From an uncultured Pseudoruegeria sp. (GTDB taxonomy: Bacteria; Pseudomonadota; Alphaproteobacteria; Rhodobacterales; Rhodobacteraceae), in assembly GCA_947498155.1 (NCBI GenBank), contig CANMJD010000001.1, forward strand, positions 372,001-436,000: a DNA stretch of 64,000 nucleotides. Reading direction: 5' to 3'. Below, piece after piece: positions 8,837-20,356 of this stretch. Both the position numbers and the translations under genes were made by a program. The notes below the pieces were generated by a model that worked only from the letters and a program-made list of their open reading frames with translations, searched no databases and was not told the DNA's origin. Numbering within the stretch: position 1 is the stretch's first letter; every line of letters begins with the position of its first letter.

Positions 8837-10432
8837 TTATTGATCCAGTAAAATGGCCGAAACCGGCGCCAAAGCAACGCTATTGCTTTTGTCATCCAGC
8901 ACCCATTCCACCAAAGCCTTGATGGTATCCGCACGGGTATGTCCGACCATGACAACGTGCCCTTCTTGCGCGGCCTTAAACGCCGCCCGATTCAGGTAGC
9001 GTTTCATCGTCGTCACAGACTGCCCGTCGCTGTCAAAATTCCGAAAGACAATCGCAGAGGGCACTTCTTGGCGATCCGCAACCTGTTTCACCGCATTCAG
9101 CCCTTGCGAAAACGCTAGCAGGCCCTGCCCGCGTTCCTTGGCCACCGCCGCCACTTGCCGGATCAGGGTGCGATCATCCTGAAACCCGCTTTCGCCGGTA
9201 TCCAGAATGGCAACCGCTTCGGGCAAAACCGCGTGATAGGCCTCAAAGGCAACTTCGATATCACCCGGGGTTGCGCCGGTTGGCAATCGCGTCAGCAACA
9301 CAACTTCGAAACCGGCGCGACGGTAATCATAGGCGGCGCTGGCCGCATCGGCACGGGCCGCATCAATCGCAAAAGCCAGCGGGATCGGAAAATCGGCAAA
9401 GGCCATGGGATCAATCGCGCCGCTGCCGTCATCAATCAACACAATCGCATATTTGGGCAGGCTCGTATCCCCCAGAAAGGGCGTGCCATAGGCCTCAAGG
9501 GCGGGCAGCGTGCTGATGTCGACAACTTCCAGCGGCGCATCCAGCACCGGTGCCTCGGTTGGGACATTCACCCCGATGCGCGGCAGGCGGTCGGTTTTGA
9601 CCGTTGGCAGGCTATCCTCGGTGGTATTTGTCGCAATGCGGTTGGGGGCAGTCTGGAATTTCGCCGTTTGCTCGGGCGCTGCGGCCTCTTCGACGGCGGG
9701 CGCAGTTGGTGCATCTGGTTCAGGGGCGGTGATTTGCGGCAGGCTGCGCTGCGCCACGATGGGCTTTTCGGGCACGCTCGGGGCGGTGACAATCTCCAGC
9801 TCTCCGGCTTCGGCTTCGGGGGTCAGGTTCGTAGGAGCCTCGGTTACGCGCTGCACAGGGGGCTCTGACGGATCGGGAATCTCTGGCGCGGCGGGCGACT
9901 CAGCAAGGGCCGGATCGCTATTCGGGCTTTCAGGGGCGTCTGCCACCTCGGCAAAGGGTGCCGGAGCCTCGGCAGATTGCTGAACATCCAAGGGCGCGTC
10001 TGCGGCGGGTACAGAAGGAATCGGACCATCCCCACCGCCCACCGATGCGTCCGCAGATTCGGTCAGGGACACATCGGCATCCGCAACATCCGGCGCAGGG
10101 GCGGCCAGCTCTGCCGCCGGCTCAACCGCCTGCGGGCGAGCAGCGCTTTGCGTGACATCACTGGACAGCGCCGTGGTTTCCGGCGCATCCGGTGCTTCAA
10201 CCACAGGGGTTTGCACCGCATCGGCCGCCGCTGCAGTGCTTTCAGACGGCACCTGCCCCGGCTGAACGGCCGTTTGATCGGTGATTTGATCCGCTACCGG
10301 TGTCTGCACAGCCGATTGCGTCACCGTCGGCTGGCTCAGCAAACGCACATCGCTCATGATCAGGAACACGGCGACGATCACACCGCTGATTATCGCCCCC
10401 CAAAACAGGCCTCCTAGCAATCCTCGCAGCAC
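8837..10432 (-). CDS. Divergent polysaccharide deacetylase (YibQ/DUF610-like) with long disordered linker
   Basis: About 531 residues. One membrane anchor lies near the N terminus (LFWGAIISGVIVAVFLIM). A region of roughly 240 residues follows that is very rich in Ala, Pro, Glu, Asp and Thr and is surely unstructured. The C-terminal globular domain (about 320-531) has the divergent polysaccharide deacetylase pattern: IVLIDDGSGA, FPIPLAFAID, VVLLTRLPTG, ILDTGESGFQDDRTL and VVMVGHTRADT. The family is related to carbohydrate esterases, but its in vivo role is unclear. I favour the GTG at 10432, preceded by CGGAGG, over the TTG at 10456. The linker could let the domain reach across the periplasm from the inner membrane. 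Confidence 0.82.
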   Translation of the reverse strand: MLRGLLGGLFWGAIISGVIVAVFLIMSDVRLLSQPTVTQSAVQTPVADQITDQTAVQPGQVPSESTAAAADAVQTPVVEAPDAPETTALSSDVTQSAARPQAVEPAAELAAPAPDVADADVSLTESADASVGGGDGPIPSVPAADAPLDVQQSAEAPAPFAEVADAPESPNSDPALAESPAAPEIPDPSEPPVQRVTEAPTNLTPEAEAGELEIVTAPSVPEKPIVAQRSLPQITAPEPDAPTAPAVEEAAAPEQTAKFQTAPNRIATNTTEDSLPTVKTDRLPRIGVNVPTEAPVLDAPLEVVDISTLPALEAYGTPFLGDTSLPKYAIVLIDDGSGAIDPMAFADFPIPLAFAIDAARADAASAAYDYRRAGFEVVLLTRLPTGATPGDIEVAFEAYHAVLPEAVAILDTGESGFQDDRTLIRQVAAVAKERGQGLLAFSQGLNAVKQVADRQEVPSAIVFRNFDSDGQSVTTMKRYLNRAAFKAAQEGHVVMVGHTRADTIKALVEWVLDDKSNSVALAPVSAILLDQ

Positions 10433-10569
10433 ATTTGCCTCCGACTTTGATCTCAATCTTGTTTTGCTCGCACAGAAACGGGTTCAGGCCTTGACCCTCC
10501 CGCCTCTCTCAGAGCATGTATAACCGCAGAATTTACGGGGTTCACCCCCAATTGACGAAAGCGCGCCAC

Positions 10570-11151
10570 ATGCTCCTGTTGATCGACAATTATGACAGCT
10601 TTACCTACAACCTCGTCCACTATCTGGGCGAATTGGGCGCGGATGTGCTGGTCAAACGCAACGACGCGCTCGATGTGCAAGAAGCAATGGCGCTTCATCC
10701 CTCGGCGATCCTGCTATCGCCTGGCCCTTGTGATCCGGCGCAGGCTGGTATTTGCCTTGCCCTGACCCAAGCCGCCGCCGAAACCAAAACGCCCTTGATG
10801 GGCGTTTGTCTGGGGCATCAAACCATCGGAGAAGCCTTTGGCGGCAAAGTCGTGCGTTGTCATGAAATCGTCCACGGCAAGATGGGTACCATGCATAATG
10901 ATGGCACCGGCGTCTTTAGGGATCTGCCAGAAGCCTTTGAAGCCACACGCTATCATTCGCTGGTGGTCGAACGCGACAGCCTGCCAGACTGTCTAGAGGT
11001 CAATGCATGGCTCGAAGATGGCACCATCATGGGTCTGCGCCACAAGGAATTACCGATCCATGGTGTGCAGTTTCACCCCGAAAGCATCCGGTCCGAACAT
11101 GGTCACGCGCTCTTGCGCAATTTTCTTAATACAGTGCAGGAGCCCGCATGA
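10570..11151 (+). CDS. trpG: Anthranilate synthase component II (glutamine amidotransferase)
   Basis: A 193-residue class I glutamine amidotransferase that supplies ammonia to TrpE. The catalytic triad is visible: C80 in GVCLGHQ, H170 and E172 in VQFHPES. The oxyanion segment LLSPGPCDP is near residue 52. The start is the ATG giving [14 protein letters not shown], the family N terminus. It overlaps trpD by four bases (ATGA). It is also likely the partner for 4-amino-4-deoxychorismate synthesis if no separate pabA exists, which cannot be told here. Confidence 0.96.
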   Translation: MLLLIDNYDSFTYNLVHYLGELGADVLVKRNDALDVQEAMALHPSAILLSPGPCDPAQAGICLALTQAAAETKTPLMGVCLGHQTIGEAFGGKVVRCHEIVHGKMGTMHNDGTGVFRDLPEAFEATRYHSLVVERDSLPDCLEVNAWLEDGTIMGLRHKELPIHGVQFHPESIRSEHGHALLRNFLNTVQEPA

Positions 11152-12167
11152 GCGACGCCATCAAACCCCTGATCGGGGCCGCCGCCGACCGCCCTCTCAG
11201 CAAAACCGAAGCCGAAACCGCCTTTGAGATTCTGTTTGACGGCGAAGCAACCCCAAGCCAGATCGGTGGCTTGCTGATGGCCCTGCGCACGCGCGGCGAA
11301 ACGGTGGAAGAAATCGCCGCTGCCGCTGCGGTGATGCGGGCCAAATGCAATGCGGTCAGCGCCCCTGAAGATGCGATGGATATCGTCGGCACCGGTGGTG
11401 ATGGCAAGCATACGCTGAATATTTCCACCGCCACCGCTTTTGTCGTGGCCGGCGCAGGCGTAACCGTGGCCAAACACGGCAACCGCAACCTGTCGTCAAA
11501 ATCCGGCACCGCCGATATCCAGTCACAAATGGGTATCAATGTCATGGTCGGCCCCGATGTGGTGGAACGGGCAATCAACGAGGTCGGCATCGGCTTTATG
11601 ATGGCCCCCATGCACCACCCCGCTATTCGCCATGTTATGCCGACGCGGGCAGAGCTGGGCACGCGCACGCTGTTTAATATCCTTGGCCCGCTGACCAATC
11701 CGGCGGGCGTGACCCGCCAACTGACCGGCGCCTACAGCCGCGATTTGATCCGCCCGATGGCCGACACGCTGCTATCGCTGGGCACAGAATCTGCCTGGCT
11801 TGTACATGGCTCTGATGGCACGGATGAGCTGTCCATTGCCGGCAAAAGCTGGGTTGCGGCCATTGAAAACGGCGCGGTGCGGGAATTTGAGATTACGCCT
11901 GCGGATGCCGGTCTGCCCGAACATCCATTTGAGTCCTTGATCGGCGGAGAGCCTTCTGAAAACGCCGATGCCTTCCGTGCCCTTCTCAACGGAGAAGCAA
12001 GCGCCTATCGCGATGCGGTTCTGCTGAATAGCGCGGCAGCGCTTTTGGTGGCAGGCAAGGTGAACTCTTTGCCAGAAGGTGTTGAACTGGCGCAAGAAAG
12101 CATTGATTCCGGCGCGGCTTCTGCGAAAGTGGATGCCTTGGCAAAACTCACCTCGGAGGCAGCGTAA
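11148..12167 (+). CDS. trpD: Anthranilate phosphoribosyltransferase
   Basis: The 339-residue enzyme joins anthranilate to PRPP, the second committed tryptophan step. The glycine-rich PRPP loop [14 protein letters not shown] starts near residue 81, [16 protein letters not shown] follows near 107, and the anthranilate site [22 protein letters not shown] is in the middle. Its start overlaps the trpG stop and its end overlaps trpC, so trpGDC is a translationally coupled operon. Confidence 0.97.
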   Translation: MSDAIKPLIGAAADRPLSKTEAETAFEILFDGEATPSQIGGLLMALRTRGETVEEIAAAAAVMRAKCNAVSAPEDAMDIVGTGGDGKHTLNISTATAFVVAGAGVTVAKHGNRNLSSKSGTADIQSQMGINVMVGPDVVERAINEVGIGFMMAPMHHPAIRHVMPTRAELGTRTLFNILGPLTNPAGVTRQLTGAYSRDLIRPMADTLLSLGTESAWLVHGSDGTDELSIAGKSWVAAIENGAVREFEITPADAGLPEHPFESLIGGEPSENADAFRALLNGEASAYRDAVLLNSAAALLVAGKVNSLPEGVELAQESIDSGAASAKVDALAKLTSEAA

Positions 12168-12979
12168 TGGCAACGGTACTCGATAAGATCAAAGCCTATA
12201 AACTCGAAGAAGTCGAGGCCCGCAAAGCCGCACGGTCCTTGGCCGAGGTGGAGCAGCAAGCCCGCAGTGCCAGTCCGGTCCGCGGCTTTGCCAAATCCCT
12301 GCGCGCCGCCACGACGGCTGGGTATGGGCTGATTGCAGAGGTTAAAAAAGCCAGCCCGTCCAAAGGCCTGATCCGCGCGGATTTCAACCCTGCCGAGATC
12401 GCCAAAGCCTATGAGGACGGTGGTGCCGCGTGCCTGTCGGTGCTGACCGATGCCCCCTCTTTTCAGGGCGCCGAGGAATACCTGATCGCCGCGCGCAATG
12501 CCTGTTCTCTGCCCGTGCTGCGCAAGGATTTCATGTATGACACCTATCAAGTTGCCGAAGCGCGTGCGATCGGGGCCGATTGCATTCTGATCATCATGGC
12601 CAGCGTGTCTGATGCGCAAGCCAAAGAGCTTGAAGACGCCGCTTTCGGCTGGGACATGGATGTGTTGATCGAAGTCCACGACGAAGCAGAACTGGAGCGC
12701 GCTGCCCATAATCTGACCTCGCCTTTGATGGGGATCAACAACCGCAATCTAAAGACCTTTGAAACCAGCCTCGACACGACCCGCAGACTGGCCAAACTGG
12801 TGCCGGTTGATCGGGTTATCGTTGCTGAATCCGGCCTTTCCACGCCGCAAGATCTGGCGGAACTGGCCCGATACGGAGCACGCAGCTTCCTGATCGGTGA
12901 AAGCCTGATGCGGCAGGAAAATGTCGCGGCGGCCACCCGTAGCCTTCTGGCCAATCCCCTGCGCGCGGGCGGGTTTTGA
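12167..12979 (+). CDS. trpC: Indole-3-glycerol phosphate synthase
   Basis: A 270-residue TIM-barrel enzyme that cyclises carboxyphenylaminodeoxyribulose phosphate to indoleglycerol phosphate. The catalytic and phosphate-binding motifs are [12 protein letters not shown] (about 56-67), [18 protein letters not shown]-type [16 protein letters not shown] and FLIGESLM. It is a stand-alone TrpC, not fused to TrpF. The stop shares one base with the moaC start. Confidence 0.96.
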   Translation: MATVLDKIKAYKLEEVEARKAARSLAEVEQQARSASPVRGFAKSLRAATTAGYGLIAEVKKASPSKGLIRADFNPAEIAKAYEDGGAACLSVLTDAPSFQGAEEYLIAARNACSLPVLRKDFMYDTYQVAEARAIGADCILIIMASVSDAQAKELEDAAFGWDMDVLIEVHDEAELERAAHNLTSPLMGINNRNLKTFETSLDTTRRLAKLVPVDRVIVAESGLSTPQDLAELARYGARSFLIGESLMRQENVAAATRSLLANPLRAGGF

Positions 12980-13455
12980 TGGCAGAACTCAGCCATTTTG
13001 ACAGCAAGGGCGATGCCCATATGGTTGATGTCTCCGACAAGCCGGTCACATCGCGTATCGCCGTGGCCGAGGGCCATGTGAAGATGACGGCGCAAACCCT
13101 TGAATTGATTACCGAAGGTCGCGCCAAAAAAGGCGACGTTTTGGGCGTATCGCGCCTTGCCGGAATAATGGGGGCCAAAAAGACCGCCGATCTGATCCCC
13201 CTGTGCCACCCTTTGCCGATCACCAAAGTCGCGGTAGAGCTGACCGCCGATCCCACCCTGCCCGGCATCCGCATTCAGGCCACGGTGAAAACCGGTGGTC
13301 AAACCGGCGTCGAAATGGAAGCGCTGACAGCGGTATCCACCGCCGCACTAACGCTTTATGACATGGTCAAAGCGGTTGAAAAATCCATGGTCATCGGCGA
13401 CATCCGGCTGCTTTTGAAAGACGGCGGCAAATCCGGACTTTTTGAAGCCTCATGA
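12979..13455 (+). CDS. moaC: Cyclic pyranopterin monophosphate synthase
   Basis: A 158-residue MoaC, which acts with MoaA to make cyclic pyranopterin monophosphate from GTP in molybdenum cofactor synthesis. Conserved blocks are [31 protein letters not shown] and [16 protein letters not shown] near the active site. The ATG at 12979 overlaps the trpC stop (TGATG). It is followed by moeA with an ATGA overlap. Co-transcription of tryptophan and Moco genes is a recurrent order in Rhodobacterales. Confidence 0.96.
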   Translation: MAELSHFDSKGDAHMVDVSDKPVTSRIAVAEGHVKMTAQTLELITEGRAKKGDVLGVSRLAGIMGAKKTADLIPLCHPLPITKVAVELTADPTLPGIRIQATVKTGGQTGVEMEALTAVSTAALTLYDMVKAVEKSMVIGDIRLLLKDGGKSGLFEAS

Positions 13456-14624
13456 TTTCGGTCGCAGACGCGCTTTCCAGGATTTTGGCCCTCGCCCAAC
13501 TGCTACCGACCGAGGAAATCGCCCTGATGGATGCGGCGGGGCGTTCTCTTGCGGCACCGGTGGTCGCCCGCCGCGCCCAGCCTCCTTTTGCCAGCTCGGC
13601 CATGGACGGCTATGCCATCCCAACCGCGTCCGTTGCCACAGCTGACAGGTTTACCGTAATCGGAGAATCCGCCGCAGGCCGCCGATTTGACGGGGTGCTT
13701 GGCGCCGGTCAAGCCGTCCGCATCTTCACTGGTGCCCCTGTGCCCGATGGGGGTAAACGCGTTATTATTCAAGAAGATGTCACGCGCATCGGCGATCAGA
13801 TCACGATCAGAGAGTCACTGGATACAGCGCTCTACATCCGCCCGGCCGGGGGGGATTTCAATATCGGCGACGCGCTAAATGCACCGCGCTGCCTGACCCC
13901 CATTGATCTATCGCTCATCGCAGCAATGAACTGCCCCCGGGTGAGCGTCTTTCGCAAACCCGAGGTGGCCTTAATCGCAACGGGCGACGAGCTTGTCATG
14001 CCAGGGGATAGCCCGTCACCGGATCAGATCATCGCTTCCAACAGTTTCGCCCTTAAAGCCCTGCTGGAACGTCACGGTGCCCATGTGCGCGTGCTCACCA
14101 TTGCCCGCGACACGGAATCCTCTCTGACGCAAGCCTTTGAGATGGCGGCAGGGGCTGATTTGATCGTCACGACGGGGGGCGCTTCAGTTGGCGACCATGA
14201 TCTTGTCGCACCGGTTGCAGAACGTCTTGGCATGGCGCGTAGCTTTTATAAGGTCGCGATGCGGCCTGGTAAGCCGTTGATGGCGGGCAAACTTGGGGAG
14301 GCTGTAATGATCGGACTTCCGGGAAATCCCGTGTCTTCAATTGTTTGCGCCTATATCTTTATCCTTCCTCTCTTGCAAAAAATGCTTGGCCAAAAAGGCA
14401 CGGCCCAGCCTCGAAACAAAACACCCCTGAGCGGTGATATTGGCCCGAATGGTCCCCGTGAGCATTATATGAGGGCGGTGTTAACAGATGGTAAAGTCAG
14501 CCCTTTTTCGCGTCAGGATTCGTCTTTGCTTACCGTACTCTCAGAAGCAAACTGTCTGATAGTGCGCGCGCCCAATGATCGCGCGCGCAAAGCCGGTGAA
14601 CTGGTGGAAACGATCCCGCTATAG
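13452..14624 (+). CDS. moeA: Molybdopterin molybdenumtransferase
   Basis: The 390-residue MoeA inserts molybdate into adenylylated molybdopterin. The domain order is canonical: the N-terminal [13 protein letters not shown] (about 43-55), [11 protein letters not shown], then the MPT-binding domain with [26 protein letters not shown] and GLPGNPVSS, and a C-terminal beta domain. It overlaps moaC by four bases. lexA begins about 105 bp downstream behind its own promoter. Confidence 0.96.
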   Translation: MISVADALSRILALAQLLPTEEIALMDAAGRSLAAPVVARRAQPPFASSAMDGYAIPTASVATADRFTVIGESAAGRRFDGVLGAGQAVRIFTGAPVPDGGKRVIIQEDVTRIGDQITIRESLDTALYIRPAGGDFNIGDALNAPRCLTPIDLSLIAAMNCPRVSVFRKPEVALIATGDELVMPGDSPSPDQIIASNSFALKALLERHGAHVRVLTIARDTESSLTQAFEMAAGADLIVTTGGASVGDHDLVAPVAERLGMARSFYKVAMRPGKPLMAGKLGEAVMIGLPGNPVSSIVCAYIFILPLLQKMLGQKGTAQPRNKTPLSGDIGPNGPREHYMRAVLTDGKVSPFSRQDSSLLTVLSEANCLIVRAPNDRARKAGELVETIPL

Positions 14625-14646
14625 GGTCAAGCCTCGGACGATAGGG

Positions 14647-14686
14647 TTGACACAAAAAGAGAACATACTTAGAACATGTAATGAAC
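14647..14686 (+). promoter_or_regulatory. lexA promoter with tandem SOS boxes
   Basis: TTGACA (14647-14652) and TAGAAC (14670-14675) form a promoter with a 17-bp spacer. Overlying it are three GAAC repeats at 14661, 14672 and 14683, each separated by exactly seven bases. GAAC-N7-GAAC is the reverse complement of the alphaproteobacterial LexA box GTTC-N7-GTTC. Two overlapping operators thus cover the -10 region, which fits LexA repressing its own gene. Confidence 0.85.
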
Positions 14687-14729
14687 GCGCGGAAATAACG
14701 CGCCCCCTTTGTCAAAAGGATCAGAGCAG

Positions 14730-15422
14730 ATGTTGACCAAGAAGCAGTTGGAATTGCTGGAATTTATCCACAAACGGGTGCAGCGCGATGGTGTTCCGCC
14801 TTCTTTTGATGAAATGAAAGAGGCGTTGGATTTGCGTTCCAAATCCGGCATTCACCGCCTGATCACGGCGTTGGAGGAACGCGGTTTCATCCGGCGTCTG
14901 GCCCATCGCGCCCGCGCCATTGAGATCGTCAAACTGCCCGACGCCATGGATAAAGGTGGCTTTGTGCCACGGGTCATTGAAGGCACGCCGCCTTCCGTGG
15001 CTCCTGCTGGCGCACAATCGATCGAGGTCTCTCATGCGATGGAACTGCCGGTGATGGGCCAAATCGCCGCCGGCACCCCGATCGAGGCCATTTCGCAGGC
15101 CTCGCATACGGTTGCTGTCCCCGGTCAGATGCTTTCCACAACCGGCCATCATTATGCCCTGGAAGTCAAAGGCGACTCGATGATCGAGGCCGGAATTAAC
15201 CATGGTGATGTGGTGGTCATTCGTGAAACCGCATCGGCGGATAACGGTGACATTGTGGTCGCAGTCGTCGAAGGTTATGAGGCCACGCTTAAACGTTACC
15301 GTAAAACCGACAACAACATGATCGCGCTGGAACCCGCAAATGCGGCTTATGAAACCCGCATACTGCCACAGGGCAAAGTCACGGTTCAGGGCAAACTGGT
15401 TGGATTGATCCGCACCTATTAA
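14730..15422 (+). CDS. lexA: LexA repressor, SOS regulator
   Basis: A 230-residue LexA. The N-terminal winged helix ([18 protein letters not shown], then [18 protein letters not shown] as recognition helix) is followed by the peptidase S24 domain. The self-cleavage site is the A-G bond in QIAAGTPIE (about residue 113-114). The catalytic serine is in [11 protein letters not shown] (about 150) and the lysine in EATLKRY (about 188). The ATG at 14730 is used rather than a TTG at 14709. SOS boxes lie 44-69 bp upstream. The gene is convergent with comEC and their stop ends overlap by four bases. Confidence 0.97.
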   Translation: MLTKKQLELLEFIHKRVQRDGVPPSFDEMKEALDLRSKSGIHRLITALEERGFIRRLAHRARAIEIVKLPDAMDKGGFVPRVIEGTPPSVAPAGAQSIEVSHAMELPVMGQIAAGTPIEAISQASHTVAVPGQMLSTTGHHYALEVKGDSMIEAGINHGDVVVIRETASADNGDIVVAVVEGYEATLKRYRKTDNNMIALEPANAAYETRILPQGKVTVQGKLVGLIRTY

Positions 15423-17464
15423 GGGCTGTTCCACGGGCGTAGCCCCGCCTGTTCCTTGGCGGTTTCCATCTCAGGGAGGCCGTCTATAATTCGGATGGCA
15501 ATCACCCCTGTCTGGGTCATCCTTTGCGGGTCAAAAACTTCGCATTCGGTAGGATAAGATATCTCTCGCTTGGCGGGCAGAACCACCCAGAACCCCTGAC
15601 GACAATACTGAGCAACCCGTGCCGCCGGATCGCGTCCGGCCAGGACCGCAATTTTTATCGGCTTCCCCAGCCAGATCCGGTCTTTATCCCTGTCTTCAAA
15701 ACCACCCCGTGCCGCTGCTTTATCCTGTGGGGCGGCATCTCCGTCATTTTCAAGCCAGTTTTTAACAACGAACCCATCCCCACGCGGTTTGTTCAATACC
15801 CTGCCCTCTGGCTGCATCACCCCGATGCTCCGCCCACTCTGCGCAATCAGAATGTCAGGCCGCATATGGCCATGCCAAAGCCAGAGCCCAAGAGTGACGA
15901 CCAGTACGCCTGTCCATCGCAGGTTCCCCTGCCACAGGATCACTATCAATGCGCCTAAGGCGATAAGGGGTATAACCATTTCCGGCGGCGCGGGAATCTG
16001 ACGTATTGCCCCCTCAAGGCCAGAGACCCACTGGGCCACAGCCAAAATCCAGCGACATCCCAACGCCATGATCCAAAGCCCCAATACCGCCCCCCCAATG
16101 GGCCACAATATTGTTGTCAGGATCGCAGCCGGCATAACGATCAAGCTCATGACCGGCAGCGCCAGCATATTGGCCAACAGGCCATAATGAGCAATTTGAT
16201 TAAAATGCGCCGCGGAAAACGGCGCGGTGGCAGCACCCGCAACAAAGGATGATAATGCCAGAGCCGCCAGCCATTTCACCGGCTTTGGAAACCTGTTCGT
16301 ATCAATTTTCCGACAGACCTCCCAGATCGCGACAAGAGCGGTTGTTGCAGCAAAAGACATCTGGAAACCGGGCTCTGACAGGGCTTCGGGGCGCAGGATT
16401 AGCAAGATCATCGCTGCGATTGCCACCGCCCTTAGGGTTAGGGCGCGCCGGTCCAACAAGATCGCCACCAGCATCACCGAAACCATAACAAAGGCGCGCT
16501 GGGTGGCCACATTTCCCCCCGACAGCGCCAAATAAAAACCCGCCGCCGCCAAAGCCCCCATTGCGGCAAGTTTCTTGGTCGGTGCGCGCAGGGCAAACCA
16601 CGGCCAGAGCGCAAAGCCAAGCCGCAGCGCCCCCAGCACAAGCCCGGTCAACAGCCCCATATGCAGCCCCGAAATCGCCAAAAGATGCGCTAGATTAGCG
16701 TGGCGCAGCGCCTCCAGCCCTTGCGGCGATATCCGACTTCGATCCCCCGTCAACAGCGCGGCGGCAAAAGCACCGCTGTCATCGGGCACCCGAACCGTCA
16801 CGCCGCGTAGAATCGACTGACGCAATTGATGGAGCCGCAAACGGATCGAAAACGCGGTTTCGGCCCGAAACAAAACCGGCGTGCGGGTATAGCCCACCGC
16901 CCCGATCCGCAAAAACCACGCATGGCGTTGAAAATCAAAACCGCCCGGCTCTACCGGCCCGCTGGGGGGCGACAAATGACCGGTAAGCATCACGCGCAAA
17001 CCGGGGCGTGGATCGACAAACCCCTGTGATCCATGCAGGGCAACACGCACACGCTGCGGCACTCGGTTGGGTGCCATGTCCGAAAGCACGACCTGATCCA
17101 GCGTCAATCGGATGGCGTCGCTTTGGGACTTGTCGATTTTGACGATCCGCCCCTCTATGGGGCCGTAATAGCGAAACCCCAAAACCGGCGCGGATTTGCC
17201 ATGGGTCTGCACCGCCGCCGTCAATCCCCCGGTGAGTATCAGAACCAGCGCAATCAACAGCGCCGCCGCAGGAGAGCGTTTCAGCCTGCAATAAAGGCCA
17301 AGGCACATAGCCAAACTGCCCAAAGCGATGCCAAAGCCAAGGGTCGGTTCGTTTTTTAAGGAAAAATAGATGCCGATTCCGGTCGCAAAGAACACCGGAC
17401 ACCAGACGAACAACTGCCCGCGTCGCTCTGCCAAGGAAATGAATAGCCCAGAGAACGGCGCCAC
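15419..17464 (-). CDS. comEC: ComEC/Rec2-family competence protein
   Basis: A 681-residue polytopic membrane protein. The N-terminal DUF4131 OB-like part (about 100-180, [20 protein letters not shown] region) precedes the competence domain with many membrane helices and the conserved ALLTGDRS...[18 protein letters not shown] block. Its role is passage of single-stranded DNA across the inner membrane during natural transformation. The C-terminal region aligns in position with the metallo-beta-lactamase-like domain but shows no HxHxDH metal site, so it looks degenerate, as in other alphaproteobacterial ComEC. Start is a GTG with GGGGAGGAC upstream. It is divergent from gltX and tail-to-tail with lexA. 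Confidence 0.92.
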   Translation of the reverse strand: MAPFSGLFISLAERRGQLFVWCPVFFATGIGIYFSLKNEPTLGFGIALGSLAMCLGLYCRLKRSPAAALLIALVLILTGGLTAAVQTHGKSAPVLGFRYYGPIEGRIVKIDKSQSDAIRLTLDQVVLSDMAPNRVPQRVRVALHGSQGFVDPRPGLRVMLTGHLSPPSGPVEPGGFDFQRHAWFLRIGAVGYTRTPVLFRAETAFSIRLRLHQLRQSILRGVTVRVPDDSGAFAAALLTGDRSRISPQGLEALRHANLAHLLAISGLHMGLLTGLVLGALRLGFALWPWFALRAPTKKLAAMGALAAAGFYLALSGGNVATQRAFVMVSVMLVAILLDRRALTLRAVAIAAMILLILRPEALSEPGFQMSFAATTALVAIWEVCRKIDTNRFPKPVKWLAALALSSFVAGAATAPFSAAHFNQIAHYGLLANMLALPVMSLIVMPAAILTTILWPIGGAVLGLWIMALGCRWILAVAQWVSGLEGAIRQIPAPPEMVIPLIALGALIVILWQGNLRWTGVLVVTLGLWLWHGHMRPDILIAQSGRSIGVMQPEGRVLNKPRGDGFVVKNWLENDGDAAPQDKAAARGGFEDRDKDRIWLGKPIKIAVLAGRDPAARVAQYCRQGFWVVLPAKREISYPTECEVFDPQRMTQTGVIAIRIIDGLPEMETAKEQAGLRPWNSP

Positions 17465-17542
17465 CCTTGTCCTCCCCCCTTTGCGGAATTACAAGACAGA
17501 CAAGAATTACTCCCTTCATGGTTTCCAAAAGGTTAATGCCCG

Positions 17543-18949
17543 ATGTCCGAGCGTCCAGTTGTCACCCGTTTTGCCCCTTCTCCAACGGGCTATCTCCATA
17601 TTGGCGGGGCACGTACGGCGCTGTTCAACTGGCTCTATGCGCGCGGGCGCAATGGAAAGTTCCTGTTGCGGATCGAGGATACCGATCGCGCGCGCTCTAC
17701 TCCGGAAGCCACGGCTGCCATTTTGCGCGGCATGAAATGGCTGGGGCTTGATCACGATGGTGAAGCCGTCAGCCAGTTCGAAGCCGCCGCTCGCCACGCA
17801 GAAGTTGCCCACACCATGTTGGCCGAGGGCAATGCCTATAAATGCTTTGCCACACAAGATGAAATCGCCACTTTCCGGGATGCCGCCCGTGCGGCGGGCA
17901 CCTCTACCCTCTATCAAAGCCCGTGGCGCGATAGCGATCCGTCCACCCATCCCGATGCCCCCTTTGTGATCCGGCTGAAAGCGCCAAAAGAAGGCGAAAC
18001 CATCATCGAGGATCAGGTACAGGGGCGGGTCACGTTCAAAAACGTATTGCTTGATGATATGATCTTGCTGCGCTCGGATGGCACGCCGACCTATATGCTG
18101 GCGGTGGTTGTGGATGATTACGACATGGGCGTCACCCATGTGATCCGGGGCGATGACCATCTGAACAATGCTGCCCGACAGGCGCAAATCTATCTGGCCA
18201 TGGGTTGGGATCTGCCAGTCTATGCCCACATCCCGCTGATCCATGGACCTGACGGTAAAAAACTGTCCAAACGCCATGGTGCGTTGGGGGTCGAGGAATA
18301 TCAGGCCATGGGCTATCCAGCTGCTGGGATGCGCAACTATCTGGCCCGTCTCGGCTGGAGCCATGGGGATGATGAATTCTTCACCGATGCGCAGGCGCTT
18401 GCGTGGTTTGATTTCGGTGGAATCGGTAAATCTCCGGCGCGGTTTGATTTCAAAAAGCTGGATAATCTCTCCGGTCAGCATATCGCGGTCGGGGAAAATG
18501 CTGCGCTGCTGCAAGAAATAGAGGCTTATCTGGCCGTTTCCGGAAAATCCGAACTGACGGACGCACAAAAATCCGGGCTATCCGATGCGATGTATTGTCT
18601 GCAAGAACGGGCAAAAACTTACCCGGAACTCCTTGATAAAGCACATTTTGTTCTGACAAGCCGTCCCATTGAGGTGGAAGAAAAAGCGGCAAAACATCTT
18701 GATACAGTATCCCGTGGTATACTGAAAGAATTGACGCCGCAGCTGCAAAGTGTTAGCTGGGTGCGCGAAGACTTGGAGGCCTGTCTGATGGGCTTTGCAG
18801 AGTCAAAGAATACCAAGTTCGGCAAGCTGGCAGGCCCTCTTCGGGCCGCCCTCGCTGGACGGGCGGCAACACCAAGCGTTTTTGACATGATGCTGGTGTT
18901 GGGTCGCGAAGAAACTGTGGCGCGATTGAAAGACGCTGCAACTGGATAA
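17543..18949 (+). CDS. gltX: Glutamyl-tRNA synthetase
   Basis: The 468-residue class I synthetase charges tRNA-Glu. The HIGH signature is HIGG at residues 19-22 in [19 protein letters not shown], and the KMSKS loop is KKLSKRHG at about 238-245. The anticodon-binding C-terminal helical domain is complete. Alphaproteobacteria often carry two gltX copies, one charging tRNA-Gln for later amidation; which this is cannot be told here. It is divergent from comEC, and a short terminator follows. Confidence 0.97.
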   Translation: MSERPVVTRFAPSPTGYLHIGGARTALFNWLYARGRNGKFLLRIEDTDRARSTPEATAAILRGMKWLGLDHDGEAVSQFEAAARHAEVAHTMLAEGNAYKCFATQDEIATFRDAARAAGTSTLYQSPWRDSDPSTHPDAPFVIRLKAPKEGETIIEDQVQGRVTFKNVLLDDMILLRSDGTPTYMLAVVVDDYDMGVTHVIRGDDHLNNAARQAQIYLAMGWDLPVYAHIPLIHGPDGKKLSKRHGALGVEEYQAMGYPAAGMRNYLARLGWSHGDDEFFTDAQALAWFDFGGIGKSPARFDFKKLDNLSGQHIAVGENAALLQEIEAYLAVSGKSELTDAQKSGLSDAMYCLQERAKTYPELLDKAHFVLTSRPIEVEEKAAKHLDTVSRGILKELTPQLQSVSWVREDLEACLMGFAESKNTKFGKLAGPLRAALAGRAATPSVFDMMLVLGREETVARLKDAATG

Positions 18950-18970
18950 AGGGCGGTTTAGCCCTTTTGA
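18948..18970 (+). terminator. Rho-independent terminator of gltX
   Basis: Stem AAAGGGC / GCCCTTT with a six-base loop, ending in a run of T, begins at the gltX stop codon. Confidence 0.65.
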
Positions 18971-18986
18971 TCCCACATAAATCCGG

Positions 18987-19008
18987 CTTGCGTCCGATGT
19001 GACGCAAG
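18987..19008. repeat. Perfect inverted repeat upstream of gltA
   Basis: CTTGCGTC and GACGCAAG, perfect 8-bp arms around CGATGT, lie 22 bp before the gltA start codon. There is no T run, so it is not a terminator. It could be an operator or a leader hairpin of the citrate synthase mRNA. Confidence 0.6.
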
Positions 19009-19029
19009 TCCGCTACGAGAGGGTAAAGA

Positions 19030-20325
19030 ATGTCTGATACGAAAAAGACTGCCACGCTAACGATTGGCGACAAAACACTGGAATTGCCGATTCACAGCCC
19101 CACTGCGGGCCCTGATGTTATCGACATCCGTCGCCTTTATGCGGACGGTGGTGTCTTCACCTATGATCCGGGCTTCACCTCGACGGCGGCCTGTGAATCA
19201 ACCATCACCTTTATTGATGGCAACAAAGGCGAGCTGCTGCACCGTGGCTATCCGATCGACCAGCTGGCTGAAAAATCCCATTATCTGGAAGTCTGCTACC
19301 TGCTGCTTTACGGCGAACTGCCCTCCGCTGAGCAGCTGGAAGATTTCGAAAGCCGCGTCACCAACCACACGATGATCCACGAGCAAATGATGTATTTGTT
19401 CCGGGGGTTCCGTCGCGACGCCCACCCGATGGCGATTATGGTTGGCGTTGTTGGCGCGATGTCTGCTTTCTATCATGACTCCACCGACATCAACGATCCA
19501 TGGCAGCGCGAAGTTGCCTCGATCCGTATGATCGCAAAAATGCCCACCATTGCGGCGATGGCCTATAAATACACTATTGGTCAGCCGTTTGTGTATCCGC
19601 GCAACGATCTGGATTATGCTTCCAACTTCCTGCGCATGTGTTTTGCCGTGCCCGCCGAAGACTATGAGGTCAACCCGATCCTGTCCCGCGCGATGGACCG
19701 TATCTTTACCCTGCATGCCGACCACGAGCAAAACGCGTCAACTTCGACCGTGCGTCTGGCTTCTTCGTCCGGTGCAAATCCGTTTGCCTGTATTGCGGCC
19801 GGTATTGCCTGCCTTTGGGGCCCTGCCCATGGTGGTGCGAACCAGGCATGTCTGGAAATGCTGCGTGAAATCGGTTCCGTGGACCGTATTCCGGAATTCA
19901 TCGCCCGTGCCAAAGACAAGAACGATCCGTTCCGCCTGATGGGCTTTGGTCACCGCGTTTACAAAAACTTTGATCCACGTGCCACAGTGATGAAGCAATC
20001 CGCAGACGAAGTGCTGGAACTGCTAGGCGTCGAAGATAACCCTGTGCTGCAGGTCGCCAAAGAGCTGGAAGCCGCCGCGCTGGCCGATCCGTATTTCGCA
20101 GACAAGAAGCTCTTCCCGAATGTCGATTTCTATTCCGGCATCATCCTAGAGGCCATGGGCTTCCCGACAGAGATGTTCACACCGATCTTTGCGCTGTCGC
20201 GCACCGTTGGTTGGATTTCCCAGTGGAAAGAGCAAATCTCTGACCCGACCCTGAAAATCGGCCGTCCGCGTCAGCTCTATATGGGCGAAGGTGCAAAAGA
20301 CTACGTCAACGTCGAAGACCGGTAA
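19030..20325 (+). CDS. gltA: Citrate synthase
   Basis: The 431-residue type I (hexameric, Gram-negative type) citrate synthase condenses oxaloacetate and acetyl-CoA in the TCA cycle. Signature blocks are [11 protein letters not shown]-like [41 protein letters not shown] and [15 protein letters not shown] with the active-site histidines, then the catalytic aspartate region NVDFYSG. A GAGAGGG ribosome site precedes the ATG. A strong terminator follows. Confidence 0.97.
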   Translation: MSDTKKTATLTIGDKTLELPIHSPTAGPDVIDIRRLYADGGVFTYDPGFTSTAACESTITFIDGNKGELLHRGYPIDQLAEKSHYLEVCYLLLYGELPSAEQLEDFESRVTNHTMIHEQMMYLFRGFRRDAHPMAIMVGVVGAMSAFYHDSTDINDPWQREVASIRMIAKMPTIAAMAYKYTIGQPFVYPRNDLDYASNFLRMCFAVPAEDYEVNPILSRAMDRIFTLHADHEQNASTSTVRLASSSGANPFACIAAGIACLWGPAHGGANQACLEMLREIGSVDRIPEFIARAKDKNDPFRLMGFGHRVYKNFDPRATVMKQSADEVLELLGVEDNPVLQVAKELEAAALADPYFADKKLFPNVDFYSGIILEAMGFPTEMFTPIFALSRTVGWISQWKEQISDPTLKIGRPRQLYMGEGAKDYVNVEDR

Positions 20326-20356
20326 AACCGCGCTTCAGCACTGTCGAAACAAAAAA

